In this document: piece by piece, positions 43,408-53,343 of the stretch
Layout of the letters: each line of letters starts with the position of its first letter
Numbering within the stretch: position 1 is the stretch's first letter
DNA from: Candidatus Eisenbacteria bacterium
Lineage (GTDB): Bacteria > Orphanbacterota > Orphanbacteria > Orphanbacterales > Orphanbacteraceae
DNA length: 64,000 bases
Reading direction: 5' to 3'
NCBI GenBank assembly: GCA_016930695.1
Contig: JAFGGD010000012.1
Coordinates: 42,832 to 106,831, forward strand
The notes under the pieces: model-generated
Databases searched by the model: none
What the model was told of the DNA's origin: nothing
The model's input: only the letters and a program-made list of their open reading frames with translations
Program-made: the position numbers and the translations under genes

Positions 43408-45126
43408 ATGGCGGGCAACCGGGGACGGTGGGCGGCAACCGTCCTTCTGGCGATCGGAATCACCGGAAGGGCGACGGCGGGGGATGTCTGGACCGGAGGC
43501 GTGGTCGCGGCGGACCACGAGACGGCGAGCCGGGCGGGCCTGGAAATGCTCGAGGCGGGCGGAAACGCGGTCGACGCGGCGGTGGCGACCGCCTTCTGCC
43601 TCGGCGTGGTCCGCCCCTATTCCTGCGGGATCGGCGGCGGCGGTTTCCTCCTCCTCCACCTGCGGGGGGACGCGGAGGGCCCGCGGGAGGTGGCGATCGA
43701 TCACCGGGAGCGGGCGCCCGGCGCCTGCGGCCCGGACTATTACGAAGGGTTGGAACCGGAGGCGAGCCTATGGGGGGCTCACGCGGCCGCGGTCCCCGGA
43801 ACGCCGGCGGGGCTTCTCCTGGCGCTGGAGCGCTACGGCGTCCTCGATCGGGCGGCGGCGCTCGCCCCGGCGATCCGCGCCGCCGAGGAGGGGTTCGAGG
43901 CGGACGCCCACTACGGGAAAAGCGCCGCCGAGGTGATCGCCTGGTTCGAGGAGAGGCCCGCCTGGAAGGAGCGTTTTCCCTTCGTGTGGAAACGATTTCT
44001 CCGCGAAGGAAAAGTGCGCGAGGGGGATCGGATCCGCCTTCCCGAACAGGCGGAGGCGCTCCGCTTGATCGCTCGGGACGGGGCGGCCGCATTCTACGAC
44101 GGTCCGATCGCCGAGGCGATCGTCGCGGCGGTTCGCATGGGCGGCGGCGACCTCACCCGGGAGGACCTGCGCCGTTACGAACCGGTGGAGACGAAACCAC
44201 TCGAGGGGAGCTTCCGCGGGCTCCGGGTGCTCGCCATGCCCCCGCCCTCCAGCGGCGGCACGGCGCTTCTGCAGACATTCGGGATCCTGGAGGCGCTCGA
44301 ACGGAACCCGGCCGCGGAGAAGCCGGGATCGGCCGCCTATATCCACCTGGTCGCCGAGGCGGAGAAACACGCCTTCGCCGACCGAGCCGCCTGGATGGGA
44401 GACCCGGAGTTCGTGGACGTCCCTCTGGAGCGCCTCCTCGCGCCGGACTACCTGATCGCTCTCGCCGCGCGAATCGACGGCCGCTCCCACCCGCCGGGGG
44501 AGTACGGCACGCCGGCGCTCCTCCCCGAGGACGGGGGAACGAGCCACTACTGCGTCGTCGACCGGTGGGGAAACGCGGCGAGCGGCACCGAAACGATCAA
44601 CCTGGAGTTCGGGTCGTTGATCGTCGTCGAGCCCTACGGTTTCTGTCTCAACAACGAGATGGACGACTTCCTCACCCGCCGGGGGGTGCCGAACGCCTAC
44701 GGCCTTTATCACGACGATCGGAACCTGCCCGCGCCGGGGAAACGCCCCCTCTCCAGCATGTGTCCCACCATCCTCCTGGACGACGACGGGCCGGTCGCGC
44801 TGGCCGGGGCTTCCGGGGGGCCGCGCATCATCAGCGCCACGATCCAGGCGCTCCTGAACGTGGTCTTATTCGACATGGACGCGGAAAAGGCGGTTTCCCT
44901 CCCCCGTTTTCATCATCAGTGGATGCCGAACGACCTCTATCTGGAGCGGGGAATCGACAGCGGCGTCCAGCTGGATCTCTTCGGCAAGGGACACCACATG
45001 GAGCGGATGGAGGTGATCGGACAGGCGCAGCTGATCCGCCGCGCCGGCGACGGCTACGAGGCCGCCTCGGATCCGCGAAAGGGGGGAAAGCCCGCGGGGC
45101 GGAACGAGACGGCGGCGGCGGAATAG
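43408..45126 (+). CDS. ggt: Gamma-glutamyltransferase
   Basis: 572 residues from the ATG at 43408 (AAGGGAGAGGG upstream), with a likely signal peptide (about 8-24, ending ATAG). The large-subunit region runs to residue 377; autocleavage would free T378 (GGTSHYCVVD) as the nucleophile of a 195-residue small subunit. Supporting motifs: GGNAVDAAVAT, GIGGGGF, HRERAP, PPPSSGGTALLQ, NNEMDDF, RPLSSMCPTI and GASGGPRI. It should hydrolyse glutathione and gamma-glutamyl peptides in the periplasm or outside the cell, fitting a peptide-scavenging lifestyle. Confidence 0.95.
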   Translation: MAGNRGRWAATVLLAIGITGRATAGDVWTGGVVAADHETASRAGLEMLEAGGNAVDAAVATAFCLGVVRPYSCGIGGGGFLLLHLRGDAEGPREVAIDHRERAPGACGPDYYEGLEPEASLWGAHAAAVPGTPAGLLLALERYGVLDRAAALAPAIRAAEEGFEADAHYGKSAAEVIAWFEERPAWKERFPFVWKRFLREGKVREGDRIRLPEQAEALRLIARDGAAAFYDGPIAEAIVAAVRMGGGDLTREDLRRYEPVETKPLEGSFRGLRVLAMPPPSSGGTALLQTFGILEALERNPAAEKPGSAAYIHLVAEAEKHAFADRAAWMGDPEFVDVPLERLLAPDYLIALAARIDGRSHPPGEYGTPALLPEDGGTSHYCVVDRWGNAASGTETINLEFGSLIVVEPYGFCLNNEMDDFLTRRGVPNAYGLYHDDRNLPAPGKRPLSSMCPTILLDDDGPVALAGASGGPRIISATIQALLNVVLFDMDAEKAVSLPRFHHQWMPNDLYLERGIDSGVQLDLFGKGHHMERMEVIGQAQLIRRAGDGYEAASDPRKGGKPAGRNETAAAE

Positions 45127-45218
45127 GATCCTCCGGCCCGCCGCCTCGGCGGGAGCCCCGGAGCCGACCGTCCCCCCCGCGCGCCGACCCCCGAGGGGCG
45201 AAAAACCCCAATCAAGTC

Positions 45219-45248
45219 TTGCGCGGAGAGGGCGAAAACAATTATACT
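45219..45248 (+). promoter_or_regulatory. Promoter of the EF-G operon
   Basis: TTGCGC (45219-45224), 18-nt spacer, TATACT (45243-45248, five of six). It leaves a leader of about 165 nt before the EF-G ATG, with no recognised RNA element. Confidence 0.55.
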
Positions 45249-45419
45249 ACTAATTCGCCTCGGACCCGGTCCGATCGGCGGATCGATGAGAGGCGAACCA
45301 TCTCGACGACGGCCCGGTCGCGCCCCCGGCACCCGCCGGGGGCGTTTCGCCTGCCCGCGAAAGGGGCGGTTCACGCCCGAACCAGCGGTCGGTAGAGCAG
45401 GACGCAAGGACGGAGAGTG

Positions 45420-47504
45420 ATGAGCGGCGGAATCGAACGGATCCGGAACATCGGCATCAGCGCCCACATCGATTCGGGGAAGACCACGCTGACCGAGAGG
45501 ATCCTTTACTACACGAAACGGATCCACGAGATACACGACGTGGACGGCAAAGACGGCGTCGGCGCCAAGATGGACTCGATGGACCTGGAGAGGGAGCGGG
45601 GGATCACCATCCAGTCCGCCTCCACGCAGGTGATGTGGGACGACCATCGGGTGAACATCATCGACACGCCGGGGCACGTGGACTTCACCATCGAGGTGGA
45701 GAGGGCGCTCCGGGTGCTGGACGGCGCCGTGCTGGTGCTCTGCGCCGTCGCCGGCGTGCAGTCCCAGTCGATCACGGTGGACCGCCAGATGAAGCGGTAC
45801 GGCGTGCCGCGGATCGCCTTCATCAACAAGTGCGACCGCTCCGGCGCCGACCCCCGGCGCGTGACGCAGCAACTCCGAGACCGGCTGGGCCACAATGCGG
45901 TGCTCCTCCAGATCCCCATCGGGCTGGAGGCGGAGCACCGGGGCGTGGTCGATCTGATCGGTATGCGCGCGATCCTCTTCGAGGGACCCCGCGGGGACGA
46001 ACTCCGCGTCGGCCCGATCCCGGAGGAGCTGCGCGCCGAAGCGGAGGCCGCCCGTGAGGAGATGCTGGACCGTCTCTCGCTCCACTCCGAGGAGCTGACC
46101 GAAGCGATCCTGGAGGACCGCGTCGACGAGGAGACGATCCACGCCGCGATCCGCGCCGCCACCCTCGATCTGCGGTTGACGCCGGTGCTGGTCGGGTCGG
46201 CCTACAAGAACAAGGGCGTGCAAACGCTTCTGGACGCGGTGGTGCGCTATCTCCCCTCGCCGGCGGACATCCGGAACGAGGCGTTCCTCCTGGACGATCC
46301 CCGCGAGCGGACGACTCTCGTCCCCGACGACGACGCGCCCGCCCTCGGCCTCGCCTTCAAGCTCGAAGACGGCCCGTACGGGCAGCTCACCTATCTGCGC
46401 GTTTACCAGGGGCGGATCGCCCGCGGCGATACGCTGATCAACAATCGAACCAACAGGCGGGTGCGGATCGGACGGCTCGTGCGAATGCACGCCGACGAGA
46501 TGGAGGAAATCGACGGGGCGGGCCCCGGGGACATCGTCGCCCTCTTCGGGGTGGACTGCGCCTCCGGCGACACCTTCGCCGCCGACGGCTATCGGTACGG
46601 CCTCACCAGCATGCACGTCCCCGAACCGGTGATCGCCCTGTCGGTCCGGCCGAAGACGCGCGACGCCCAGGACCGCCTCTCCCGCGCGCTGGCCCGATTC
46701 TCGAAGGAGGATCCCACCTTCCGTACCCACGTGGATCACGAGAGCAGCGAGACGATCATCTCCGGCATGGGCGAGCTGCACCTGGAAGTGTACGTGGAGA
46801 GGCTCCGCCGCGAATACAACGCCGACGTGGAGACCGGACAGCCCCAAGTCGCCTATCGCGAGGCGATCACGCGCCGGGCCGGCTTCGACTACACGCACAA
46901 GAAGCAGACCGGAGGCGCCGGGCAATACGGCCGCGTGCAGGGGTACCTCGAGCCTTGCGCGGAGAGCGATTTCGCCTTCGTCAGCGAAGTGAAGGGGGGA
47001 AACATCCCCGTCGAATACATACCGTCCTGCGAGAAGGGCTTCCGGGCGGAGACGGCGGAGGGGCGGCTCGTCGGCTTCCCGGTGGTCGGCGTGCGCGTGG
47101 TGCTGGTGGACGGCGCATTCCACAACGTGGACTCGTCGGATCACGCCTTCCAAACCGCGGCGCGCCACGCTTTCCGCGAAGCGTACCTGCGCGCCCAACC
47201 GGTCCTCCTCGAACCGATCATGAACCTCTCGATCGAGGGGCCGACGGAGTTCCAGGGGGAAATGCTCCGAACCGTGATGCAGCGCCGCGGCGTGATCATC
47301 GGCACCGCCGACGAAAACGAGTTCGTGCGCGTCGACGGGGAGGTGCCCCTCTCGGAGATGTTCGGCTACGCCACCACGCTCCGTTCCGCCACGCAGGGGA
47401 AGGCGGAGTTCACCATGGAGTTCGCCCGTTACGCCCCGGTCCCGTGGGAGATCGCCAAGGATCGGATCGAGGAGATCCGCCGAAGGAAGGAAGGGAAGGG
47501 ATAA
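45420..47504 (+). CDS. fusA: Translation elongation factor G
   Basis: 694 residues. The ATG at 45420 has AAGGA 9 nt upstream; a GTG one codon earlier is also possible. Five-domain EF-G with G1 AHIDSGKTT (15-23), G2 RGITI, G3 DTPGH, G4 NKCD and the domain IV tip region ([12 protein letters not shown]). The Ser in AHIDSGKTT, instead of the usual Ala, is a mark of the mitochondrial-EFG1/spdEFG1 lineage of EF-G paralogues, to my knowledge. It drives ribosomal translocation. It is not in a str operon: no rpsL, rpsG or tuf adjoins it. Its stop overlaps the next start (TAATG). Confidence 0.95.
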   Translation: MSGGIERIRNIGISAHIDSGKTTLTERILYYTKRIHEIHDVDGKDGVGAKMDSMDLERERGITIQSASTQVMWDDHRVNIIDTPGHVDFTIEVERALRVLDGAVLVLCAVAGVQSQSITVDRQMKRYGVPRIAFINKCDRSGADPRRVTQQLRDRLGHNAVLLQIPIGLEAEHRGVVDLIGMRAILFEGPRGDELRVGPIPEELRAEAEAAREEMLDRLSLHSEELTEAILEDRVDEETIHAAIRAATLDLRLTPVLVGSAYKNKGVQTLLDAVVRYLPSPADIRNEAFLLDDPRERTTLVPDDDAPALGLAFKLEDGPYGQLTYLRVYQGRIARGDTLINNRTNRRVRIGRLVRMHADEMEEIDGAGPGDIVALFGVDCASGDTFAADGYRYGLTSMHVPEPVIALSVRPKTRDAQDRLSRALARFSKEDPTFRTHVDHESSETIISGMGELHLEVYVERLRREYNADVETGQPQVAYREAITRRAGFDYTHKKQTGGAGQYGRVQGYLEPCAESDFAFVSEVKGGNIPVEYIPSCEKGFRAETAEGRLVGFPVVGVRVVLVDGAFHNVDSSDHAFQTAARHAFREAYLRAQPVLLEPIMNLSIEGPTEFQGEMLRTVMQRRGVIIGTADENEFVRVDGEVPLSEMFGYATTLRSATQGKAEFTMEFARYAPVPWEIAKDRIEEIRRRKEGKG

Positions 47505-48208
47505 TGTATCGTAAGGAGGTGCATCAGCGGAGCCCGCTGCGCATTTTCGAGGGCTCCGCCCGCGGCGGCCTGGGGCGGGGAAACCTGGGCGCGGTCATCT
47601 CCCGAGCCGGCGTGGGCAAATCCGCCTTCCTCGTGAACGTGGCGTTGGACGAGCTGATGGCGGACCGCCGCGTGCTGCACGTGGCGGCGGGTTCGCCGTT
47701 GGATCGGGTCCGCAATTTTTACGACAAAACTTTTAACGAGCTTCTCCGCTCCGCCTGCGTGACCGACACCGCCTTCCTCCGTCTTTCCATGGAGAGAAAC
47801 CGCCACATCCACTGCTTCGCCCCCGGCTCTTTCCGAACCGGGAGCCTCTACGACGAGGCGCTTTCCCTCCGGGACCACGCCGACTTCCGGCCCGACCTGA
47901 TCATCCTGGACGACTTCCCCTTCGAGAGCGCCGTCGAGAGGGACATGGAGGACCTGCGTCGTCTCGCGACCGAGTTCCAAGCCGAGGCATGGCTCGCCGC
48001 CCTTTCGCACCGGCACGAGACGCCCCCCGACGGCGGCGTGCACGACCCGACGCAGGCCTTCGACGCCTACCTGAGCGTGAAGCTCTTCCTCGAGCCGGCG
48101 GGGGATCGGGTGAAACTCCGTGTGCTGAAGGACCACGAGAACCCGGACCCGGCGGCGCTCACCGTCGATCTGGACCCCTCCACCCTGCTGATCCGAAACG
48201 GGGATTGA
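47504..48208 (+). CDS. Cytosolic P-loop ATPase of unknown function
   Basis: 234 residues; the ATG shares one base with the EF-G stop, and GGAAGG-rich sequence in the EF-G tail serves as its binding site. Walker A SRAGVGKSAF (about 33-42) and Walker B LIILDDF (about 131-137) in a RecA-like fold, with a conserved-looking HVAAGSPLDRVRNFYD stretch after strand 2 and a C-terminal KDHENPDPAALTVDLD. No membrane or DNA-binding domain. Coupling to EF-G suggests a translation- or ribosome-linked role, but this is inference from position only. Confidence 0.75.
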   Translation: MYRKEVHQRSPLRIFEGSARGGLGRGNLGAVISRAGVGKSAFLVNVALDELMADRRVLHVAAGSPLDRVRNFYDKTFNELLRSACVTDTAFLRLSMERNRHIHCFAPGSFRTGSLYDEALSLRDHADFRPDLIILDDFPFESAVERDMEDLRRLATEFQAEAWLAALSHRHETPPDGGVHDPTQAFDAYLSVKLFLEPAGDRVKLRVLKDHENPDPAALTVDLDPSTLLIRNGD

Positions 48209-48210
48209 GA

Positions 48211-48238
48211 AAAGGCACCTCCGGCCGAGGTGCCTTTT
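48211..48238 (+). terminator. Bidirectional terminator
   Basis: Eleven-base-pair stem AAAGGCACCTC / GAGGTGCCTTT with a five-base loop; the A- and T-rich ends let it work for both the ATPase gene and the convergent carboxypeptidase gene. Confidence 0.8.
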
Positions 48239-48270
48239 CCCGCTCGCGCCACGCCGAAAGCTCTCTCTGT

Positions 48271-49776
48271 CTACACTCCGTACAGCTCCCCGTACTTCCC
48301 GTTCAGGTATTCCATCAGATACCGCGCGTCGAGGGGCTCGCCTGTGACCGTTTCCACGAGACGTTCCGCGGAATAGGTCTGACCGCGGCCGTGAATCTCG
48401 CGGCGTTGCCACTCCCGCAGGGGCTCGAGATCCCCCGCCGCCATCCGTTCCTCCAGGTCCGGGATCGCCCGGCGGGCGGCGCGGAAAAACTGGGCGGCGT
48501 AGATGTTGCCCAGCGTGTAGGTCGGGAAATAGCCGATCGCTCCCATCGCCCAGTGGATGTCCTGCAGCGCGCCATGCGCGTCGTCCGGCGGGGTGATGCC
48601 CAGATACTCCTCCATCTTGGCGTTCCAGAGCCGGGGGAGTTCATCGACCGGCGCCCTCCCCTCCGTCATCGCCTTCTCCAGCTCGAAGCGGAGGATGATG
48701 TGGAGGTTGTAGGTCACCTCGTCCGCCTCGACGCGGATGCAGGAAGCCTCGACCCGGTTGATCCGCCGGTACCACTCCTCCGGGGACATCCCGGCGGTCC
48801 CTTCCGGGAAAGCCTTGCGAAGAAGCGGGAAGGCGTGGTCCCAGAAGGGGCGGCTCCGGCCGACCATGTTCTCCCAGGTTCGGGACTGGGACTCGTGAAT
48901 GCCGAGGCTGACCGACTGGGCCCGGGGCGTCCCCTCGTGAGCCGGATCGAAGCCCTGCTCATAGAGACCATGCCCCCCCTCGTGGAGGACGCCGAAGATC
49001 GCCATCTCCGGCCGCCGCTCGTCGTAGCGGGTCGTGAGCCGGACGTCGTTCCCGTTGCCGGCGGTGAAGGGGTGGGCGCTGACGTCGAGCCGCCCCGCCT
49101 TGGAATCGAAGCGGATCAGGTCGAGCAGACTGCGGCAGAACGCCTCCTGCGCCGAAACGGGGAAAGGTTTCGACTCCGCCGGCGGCGAGGCGGCGGCGGC
49201 CGCGTCCAGAAGACGCCGCACGAAGGGGATGTACTCCTTCTTCAGGTTCTCGAATACGCGTTCGATTCCGGCGGCGGTGGCGCCCGGTTCGAACTCGTCG
49301 ATCAGCGCGTCCAGGCGGGATTCCTTCCAGCCGACGGCGTCCGCCGTCTGGAGCTTCAGGTTCAAAATTTTCTTCAGCCAGGGGGAGAAGGCCGACCAGT
49401 CGTCTTCGGCGCGCGCCTTGACCCAGGCCTGTTGGGCGAGGGACTGGACGCGGGCGATCTCCCGCACGAGGTCGGCGGGAATCTTCCTCTCGCGCTCGTG
49501 AATCCGGCGGATCTCCCGCACGTTCACCCGGCCGTCCTCGTCCAGGCCGCCCCCTTCCGACTCGTCGAGTCCGGCGAGCGTCTCCGCCATCGCGTCGCCG
49601 GTCAGGCGGTCGTGCCGGACGCCGGCCAGCGTGGCGAGTTGGGAAGCCCTGGCGTCCGCTCCCTTCTCCGGCATGTAGGTCTGCTGGTCCCAGGAGAGGA
49701 CCATGTCCGCCATGTCCAGGTCGTGAATTTCCCTCACGATCCCCAGAAAGGCACCGTATCGTTCCCGCAGGGTCAT
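48271..49776 (-). CDS. M32-family metallocarboxypeptidase
   Basis: 501 residues, the standard length of thermostable carboxypeptidase Taq-type enzymes. No signal peptide. Zinc site HEGGH (265-269, LHEGGHGLYEQG), Glu ligand in HESQSRTWEN, and family motifs RVEADEVTYNLH and GALQDIHWAMGAIGYFPTYTLGN. It trims C-terminal residues, with broad specificity except proline, from cytosolic peptides. It complements the M3 and M1 enzymes of the window. Confidence 0.96.
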   Translation of the reverse strand: MTLRERYGAFLGIVREIHDLDMADMVLSWDQQTYMPEKGADARASQLATLAGVRHDRLTGDAMAETLAGLDESEGGGLDEDGRVNVREIRRIHERERKIPADLVREIARVQSLAQQAWVKARAEDDWSAFSPWLKKILNLKLQTADAVGWKESRLDALIDEFEPGATAAGIERVFENLKKEYIPFVRRLLDAAAAASPPAESKPFPVSAQEAFCRSLLDLIRFDSKAGRLDVSAHPFTAGNGNDVRLTTRYDERRPEMAIFGVLHEGGHGLYEQGFDPAHEGTPRAQSVSLGIHESQSRTWENMVGRSRPFWDHAFPLLRKAFPEGTAGMSPEEWYRRINRVEASCIRVEADEVTYNLHIILRFELEKAMTEGRAPVDELPRLWNAKMEEYLGITPPDDAHGALQDIHWAMGAIGYFPTYTLGNIYAAQFFRAARRAIPDLEERMAAGDLEPLREWQRREIHGRGQTYSAERLVETVTGEPLDARYLMEYLNGKYGELYGV

Positions 49777-49901
49777 TGGATCTCCTCCGCATTCGAGGTT
49801 GTCGCGTTCGGACGCCCCGCCGGGGCGCCGGCGCCGTGAGCCGCGCTCTCATTATGAGCCGATCTGCCGGTCCGGTCCACCCCACCCCATCCTCTCGGCG
49901 C

Positions 49902-49930
49902 TTGCCCGAAGGGGAGAGGACTGGTAGAGT
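49902..49930 (+). promoter_or_regulatory. Putative promoter of the secreted PepF-like gene
   Basis: TTGCCC, 17-nt spacer, TAGAGT; four of six matches in each box, 82 nt before the ATG. Confidence 0.35.
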
Positions 49931-50012
49931 AAATAGGTTCGGCCCACCCCGGACAGGGAGAAGTCTCCGAACCCCGGTTCGGTCTATCCACAACGGACAG
50001 AAGGAGTTACGA

Positions 50013-51902
50013 ATGACGAGGAAGGCACGCATCATCGCGGCGTCGTTGGCCTTGCTGCTGATCGTTCCCACGCTCGCCATGGCGGGCAAGGAAGCGCGGG
50101 AGCGCGCCGACGTGGACGAGCAATACAAGTGGGACCTCTCCCACATCTACGCCACCGACGCGGACTGGGAGGCGGATTACGCCCGCCTCGAGGCGATGCT
50201 CCCCGAGATCACGGGCTGGGAGGAGACCTACAAGGGCCATCTCGGCGAGTCGGGCGAAGAGCTTCTCGCCTTCATGAAAAAGAACGAGGAGTTGGAGAGC
50301 CTGATCGAGCGTCTCTACTCCTACGCCGTTTTGAAATGGCACGAAGACCTGCGCGAGTCCGCCTATCAGAACTACACCCAGAAAGTGCAGATGCTGCTCA
50401 CGCAGATGGCGGCCGCCACTTCCTGGATCCAACCGGAGCTGGTCGCGATTCCGCGGGAGAAACTGCAGGCGCTCCTCGACAACACGGAAGGGCTGAAAAT
50501 CTACCAGCAGAGCTTCGACGACATGTGGCGCACGCAGGAGCACGTGCTCTCCGAGCCGGAGGAGAGGATCCTCTCCCTCGCCGGCGACGTCGCCTCGGTG
50601 CCCGCCGACGCCTACCGGCAGATGACCGACGCGGACATGAAGTTCGGCACCTTTCTCGATGAGAACGGGGAAGAGGTCGAGATGACCCAGGCGCGTTACA
50701 TGACCTACTTGCAGAACCCGGACCGCCGGGTGCGCCGCGACGCCTACCGCGTCTACTACGACGGCTACGAGACCTACATCCACGGCACCACGTCCACCTA
50801 TCAGGGCGTGGTCTATCGCGATCTCTTCTACACCCGCGCGCGGAACTACGGCTCCTGCGCCGAACGCGCCCTCGATTCGGACAACGTGAAGGTCGATGTC
50901 CTGGAGAACTTGATCAACACCATCAACATGAACTTCGCGGCGGTGAAGAAGTACAACCAGATCCGCAAGCGCGAGATGGGCTTGGACACGCTCTATCACT
51001 GGGACTACTACGTGCCGATCGTCAGCGAGCTGGACGAGGAGGTTCCCTTCGAGGAGGCGGTGGCCACGATCCAGAAGGGCCTGAAGCCGCTCGGCAAGCA
51101 GTATCTCAAGGACATGAAGGCCGGTTTCGAGGGGAGCTGGATCGACGTCTACGAGAACGCGGGCAAGCGGAGCGGCGCCTACAGCTGGGGAGCGTACTCC
51201 CTCCCCCATCCCTACATGCTTCTCAACTACGAGAACACGCTGGACGACATGTTCACCGTCGCCCACGAGATGGGACACTCGCTCCACACCTTCTACACCA
51301 GCTCCAACCAGCCGCAGGTGTACGGGGACTACACCATCTTCGTCGCCGAGGTCGCCTCCACCACCAACGAGGCGCTCCTCATGCACTATCTGCTGGAGCA
51401 CGAAAAGGACAAGCGGAAGCGCGCCTACCTGATCGACCACTACATCAAGCAGATCCTGGGAACCGTCTACACCCAGGTGATGTTCAGCGAGTTCGAGAAG
51501 GTGACCCACGAGATGGCCGAGCGGGGCGAGCCCCTCACCCAGGACGCGCTGAACGCGGTGTACGGCGAACTGCTGAACAAGTACGGCGGCTATGAGATCA
51601 CCTATCCGGAGTGGGCCCAGATCGGCTGGAGCCGAATTCCCCACTTCTACCGGAATTTCTACGTCTACAAGTACGCCACCAGCTACGCCGCGGCGACGGC
51701 GATCTCCCGGAAGATCTTGGACGGAGACAAGGGCGCCCTCGAGGCGTACCTGAGCTTCCTGAAGAGCGGCTCCAGCGACTATCCGGTGGAGCTGCTGAAG
51801 AAGGCGGGCGTCGACCTCTCCACCCCGGCGCCGATCGAGGCGACCTGCAAGCTGCTCGGCGAGCTGGTGGACGAGTTGGACCGGCTTCTGCAGGAGAGCT
51901 AG
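50013..51902 (+). CDS. pepF: Exported M3-family oligoendopeptidase F
   Basis: 629 residues. The ATG at 50013 follows AAGGAG and opens a clear signal peptide (MTRKARIIAASLALLLIVPTLAMA), unusual because most PepF enzymes are cytosolic. Zinc site HEMGH (418-422, VAHEMGHSLH) with a downstream Glu (VAEVASTTNE), plus NYENTLDDMFTVAHE and the C-terminal YEITYPEWAQIGWSRIPHFY region typical of PepF. It should degrade oligopeptides of roughly 7-17 residues in the periplasm or outside. A terminator with a T-rich tail follows. Confidence 0.94.
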   Translation: MTRKARIIAASLALLLIVPTLAMAGKEARERADVDEQYKWDLSHIYATDADWEADYARLEAMLPEITGWEETYKGHLGESGEELLAFMKKNEELESLIERLYSYAVLKWHEDLRESAYQNYTQKVQMLLTQMAAATSWIQPELVAIPREKLQALLDNTEGLKIYQQSFDDMWRTQEHVLSEPEERILSLAGDVASVPADAYRQMTDADMKFGTFLDENGEEVEMTQARYMTYLQNPDRRVRRDAYRVYYDGYETYIHGTTSTYQGVVYRDLFYTRARNYGSCAERALDSDNVKVDVLENLINTINMNFAAVKKYNQIRKREMGLDTLYHWDYYVPIVSELDEEVPFEEAVATIQKGLKPLGKQYLKDMKAGFEGSWIDVYENAGKRSGAYSWGAYSLPHPYMLLNYENTLDDMFTVAHEMGHSLHTFYTSSNQPQVYGDYTIFVAEVASTTNEALLMHYLLEHEKDKRKRAYLIDHYIKQILGTVYTQVMFSEFEKVTHEMAERGEPLTQDALNAVYGELLNKYGGYEITYPEWAQIGWSRIPHFYRNFYVYKYATSYAAATAISRKILDGDKGALEAYLSFLKSGSSDYPVELLKKAGVDLSTPAPIEATCKLLGELVDELDRLLQES

Positions 51903-51943
51903 ACGGAAAAGGTCCGGCGCCGCCGGACGAAACGAGACGATCG

Positions 51944-51978
51944 GGGTCTCCGCCCGCGGGCGGGGACCCTTTTCTTTT
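51944..51978 (+). terminator. Intrinsic terminator
   Basis: GC-rich stem closing with GGGTC / GACCC and continuing through CCGCC / GGCGG, followed by TTTTCTTTT. A second hairpin (GTCCGGC / GCCGGAC) lies just upstream at 51912-51928. Confidence 0.65.
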
Positions 51979-52000
51979 CCTGCGAGCAGGACGGCGCGCC

Positions 52001-52669
52001 TCAGACGAGGCCGGCGGAGGGGCAATGCGGGGCGATGGAGCAGCCGGCGCAGTCCGGTTTGCGGGCGGCGCAAACCCTTCGACCATGAAGAATCATCGCG
52101 TGGCTGAAAAAGGTCCAGGAATCCCGTGGGATGATTTCCATCAGATCCTTCTCGATCCGGACCGCGTCCTTCCCGTCCCGGCTCGTCCGGGTGAGCTTCA
52201 TGCGGTGGGCGAGCCGCCCCACGTGCGTGTCCACGGCGATCCCGTCGTTCCGGCCGAACCAGGTGCCGAGGACCACGTTGGCGGTCTTGCGCGCCACGCC
52301 CGGGAGAAGGATCAGATCCTCCATCCGGTCGGGGACTCGGCCGTCGAAGCGCTCCTCCAGCATCCGCGCCGCGCCGATCACGCTCTTCGTCTTTTGGCGG
52401 AAGAAGCCGGTGGGACGGATCTCCTCCTCGAAGGCGGCGACGTCCGCGGCCGCGTAGTCCCGGGCGGTCCGGTACTTGCGGAAGAGCGCCGGCGTCACCT
52501 TGTTCACGGTCGCGTCGGTGGACTGGGCGGAGAGGATGACCGCCACCAGAAGCTCCAGGGCGCTCTTATGGCGAAGTTCGCAATCCGCGTTCGGATAGGC
52601 CTCCCGAAGCGATTCGAGAATCCGTCCCGCCCGCTCCGCGCGGGCCCCCTTCGATTCCCGGGGCATCAT
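52001..52669 (-). CDS. nth: Endonuclease III
   Basis: 222 residues, normal length. Helix-hairpin-helix LPGVARKTANVVL with the catalytic Lys, the catalytic Asp in VDTHVGRL, and the C-terminal [4Fe-4S] loop C-x6-C-x2-C-x5-C (CAARKPDCAGCSIAPHC). It removes oxidised pyrimidines and nicks the resulting AP site in base-excision repair. Its ATG overlaps the stop of the MoaD-MoaE gene (ATGA), so the two are translationally coupled. Confidence 0.97.
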   Translation of the reverse strand: MMPRESKGARAERAGRILESLREAYPNADCELRHKSALELLVAVILSAQSTDATVNKVTPALFRKYRTARDYAAADVAAFEEEIRPTGFFRQKTKSVIGAARMLEERFDGRVPDRMEDLILLPGVARKTANVVLGTWFGRNDGIAVDTHVGRLAHRMKLTRTSRDGKDAVRIEKDLMEIIPRDSWTFFSHAMILHGRRVCAARKPDCAGCSIAPHCPSAGLV

Positions 52670-53343
52670 TCCTCCTCCGGCTTTTGGCCGACCCAATCCG
52701 CGCTCCCGTCCGCCCGGACCGCCCTCTTCCAGATCGGCGCCTCCTCCTTCAGGCGATCGAGGAAGGCGCGGCACCCCGCGAACGCCTCGGCGCGGCGAGG
52801 GGCGGCGGCGGCGATCGCCACGGACCTCTCCCCGACGGCGACGCGCCCGAGCCGGTGCGCGACCGCCAGGTCCAGGAGCCCGTGGGAGTCCATGATCTCT
52901 TCGCGCAGGCGGGAGAGCGTCTCCGTGGCCATCGGTTCGTAGGCGACGTACTCCAGCGCGACGAGCCGCGGCGGTCCCTCCTCGGCGCGCGCCGACCCGA
53001 AGAACAGACAGACCGCCCCCGCTTCCGGCGATGCGACGCGCGCGGCGATCGCCTCTCCGTCGACCGGTCCCTCGACGAAACGGACACGGTCCTCCGGCGC
53101 GCCCCCGGAGACCGGCGGGATCACCGCCACCTCCACACCGCTCTCGAGGGACGGGTCCCCTCGCGCGTAGGTTCCGCCGACGGCGTAACGGAGGGACGAG
53201 GCGAGAGGCGCGAGGGCGGGGTGAATCTCCAGCAGCCTCCCGCGGAGGGTTTCGAGCGTCGCCCCCTCGGGCAGGTCGACGGGTTCCTCGTGAGCGCCCG
53301 CCGCGTCGGCGGCGGGACCGAAATAGAGAACGCGCACATTCAC
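52666..53343 (-). CDS. MoaD-MoaE fusion, molybdopterin synthase
   Basis: 225 residues from the GTG at 53343, chosen because GAGGGGG lies 8 nt upstream; the ATG at 53397 would add a Pro/Arg-rich leader. Residues 1-81 are MoaD (ubiquitin-like, ending PPVSGG) and about 85-225 MoaE (YVAYEPMATETLSRLREE, HRLGRVAVGE, CRAFLDRLKEEAPIWK). MoaD must expose its terminal Gly-Gly for thiocarboxylation, so the fusion needs cleavage after G81, as reported for mycobacterial MoaX. It makes molybdopterin from precursor Z, showing that the organism uses Mo or W enzymes. Confidence 0.9.
   Translation of the reverse strand: MNVRVLYFGPAADAAGAHEEPVDLPEGATLETLRGRLLEIHPALAPLASSLRYAVGGTYARGDPSLESGVEVAVIPPVSGGAPEDRVRFVEGPVDGEAIAARVASPEAGAVCLFFGSARAEEGPPRLVALEYVAYEPMATETLSRLREEIMDSHGLLDLAVAHRLGRVAVGERSVAIAAAAPRRAEAFAGCRAFLDRLKEEAPIWKRAVRADGSADWVGQKPEEE

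Noticed and set aside
45380..45419. tRNA-like string (GGTAGAGCAG) before EF-G
   Set aside because: No cloverleaf, acceptor stem or anticodon arm can be formed around it.
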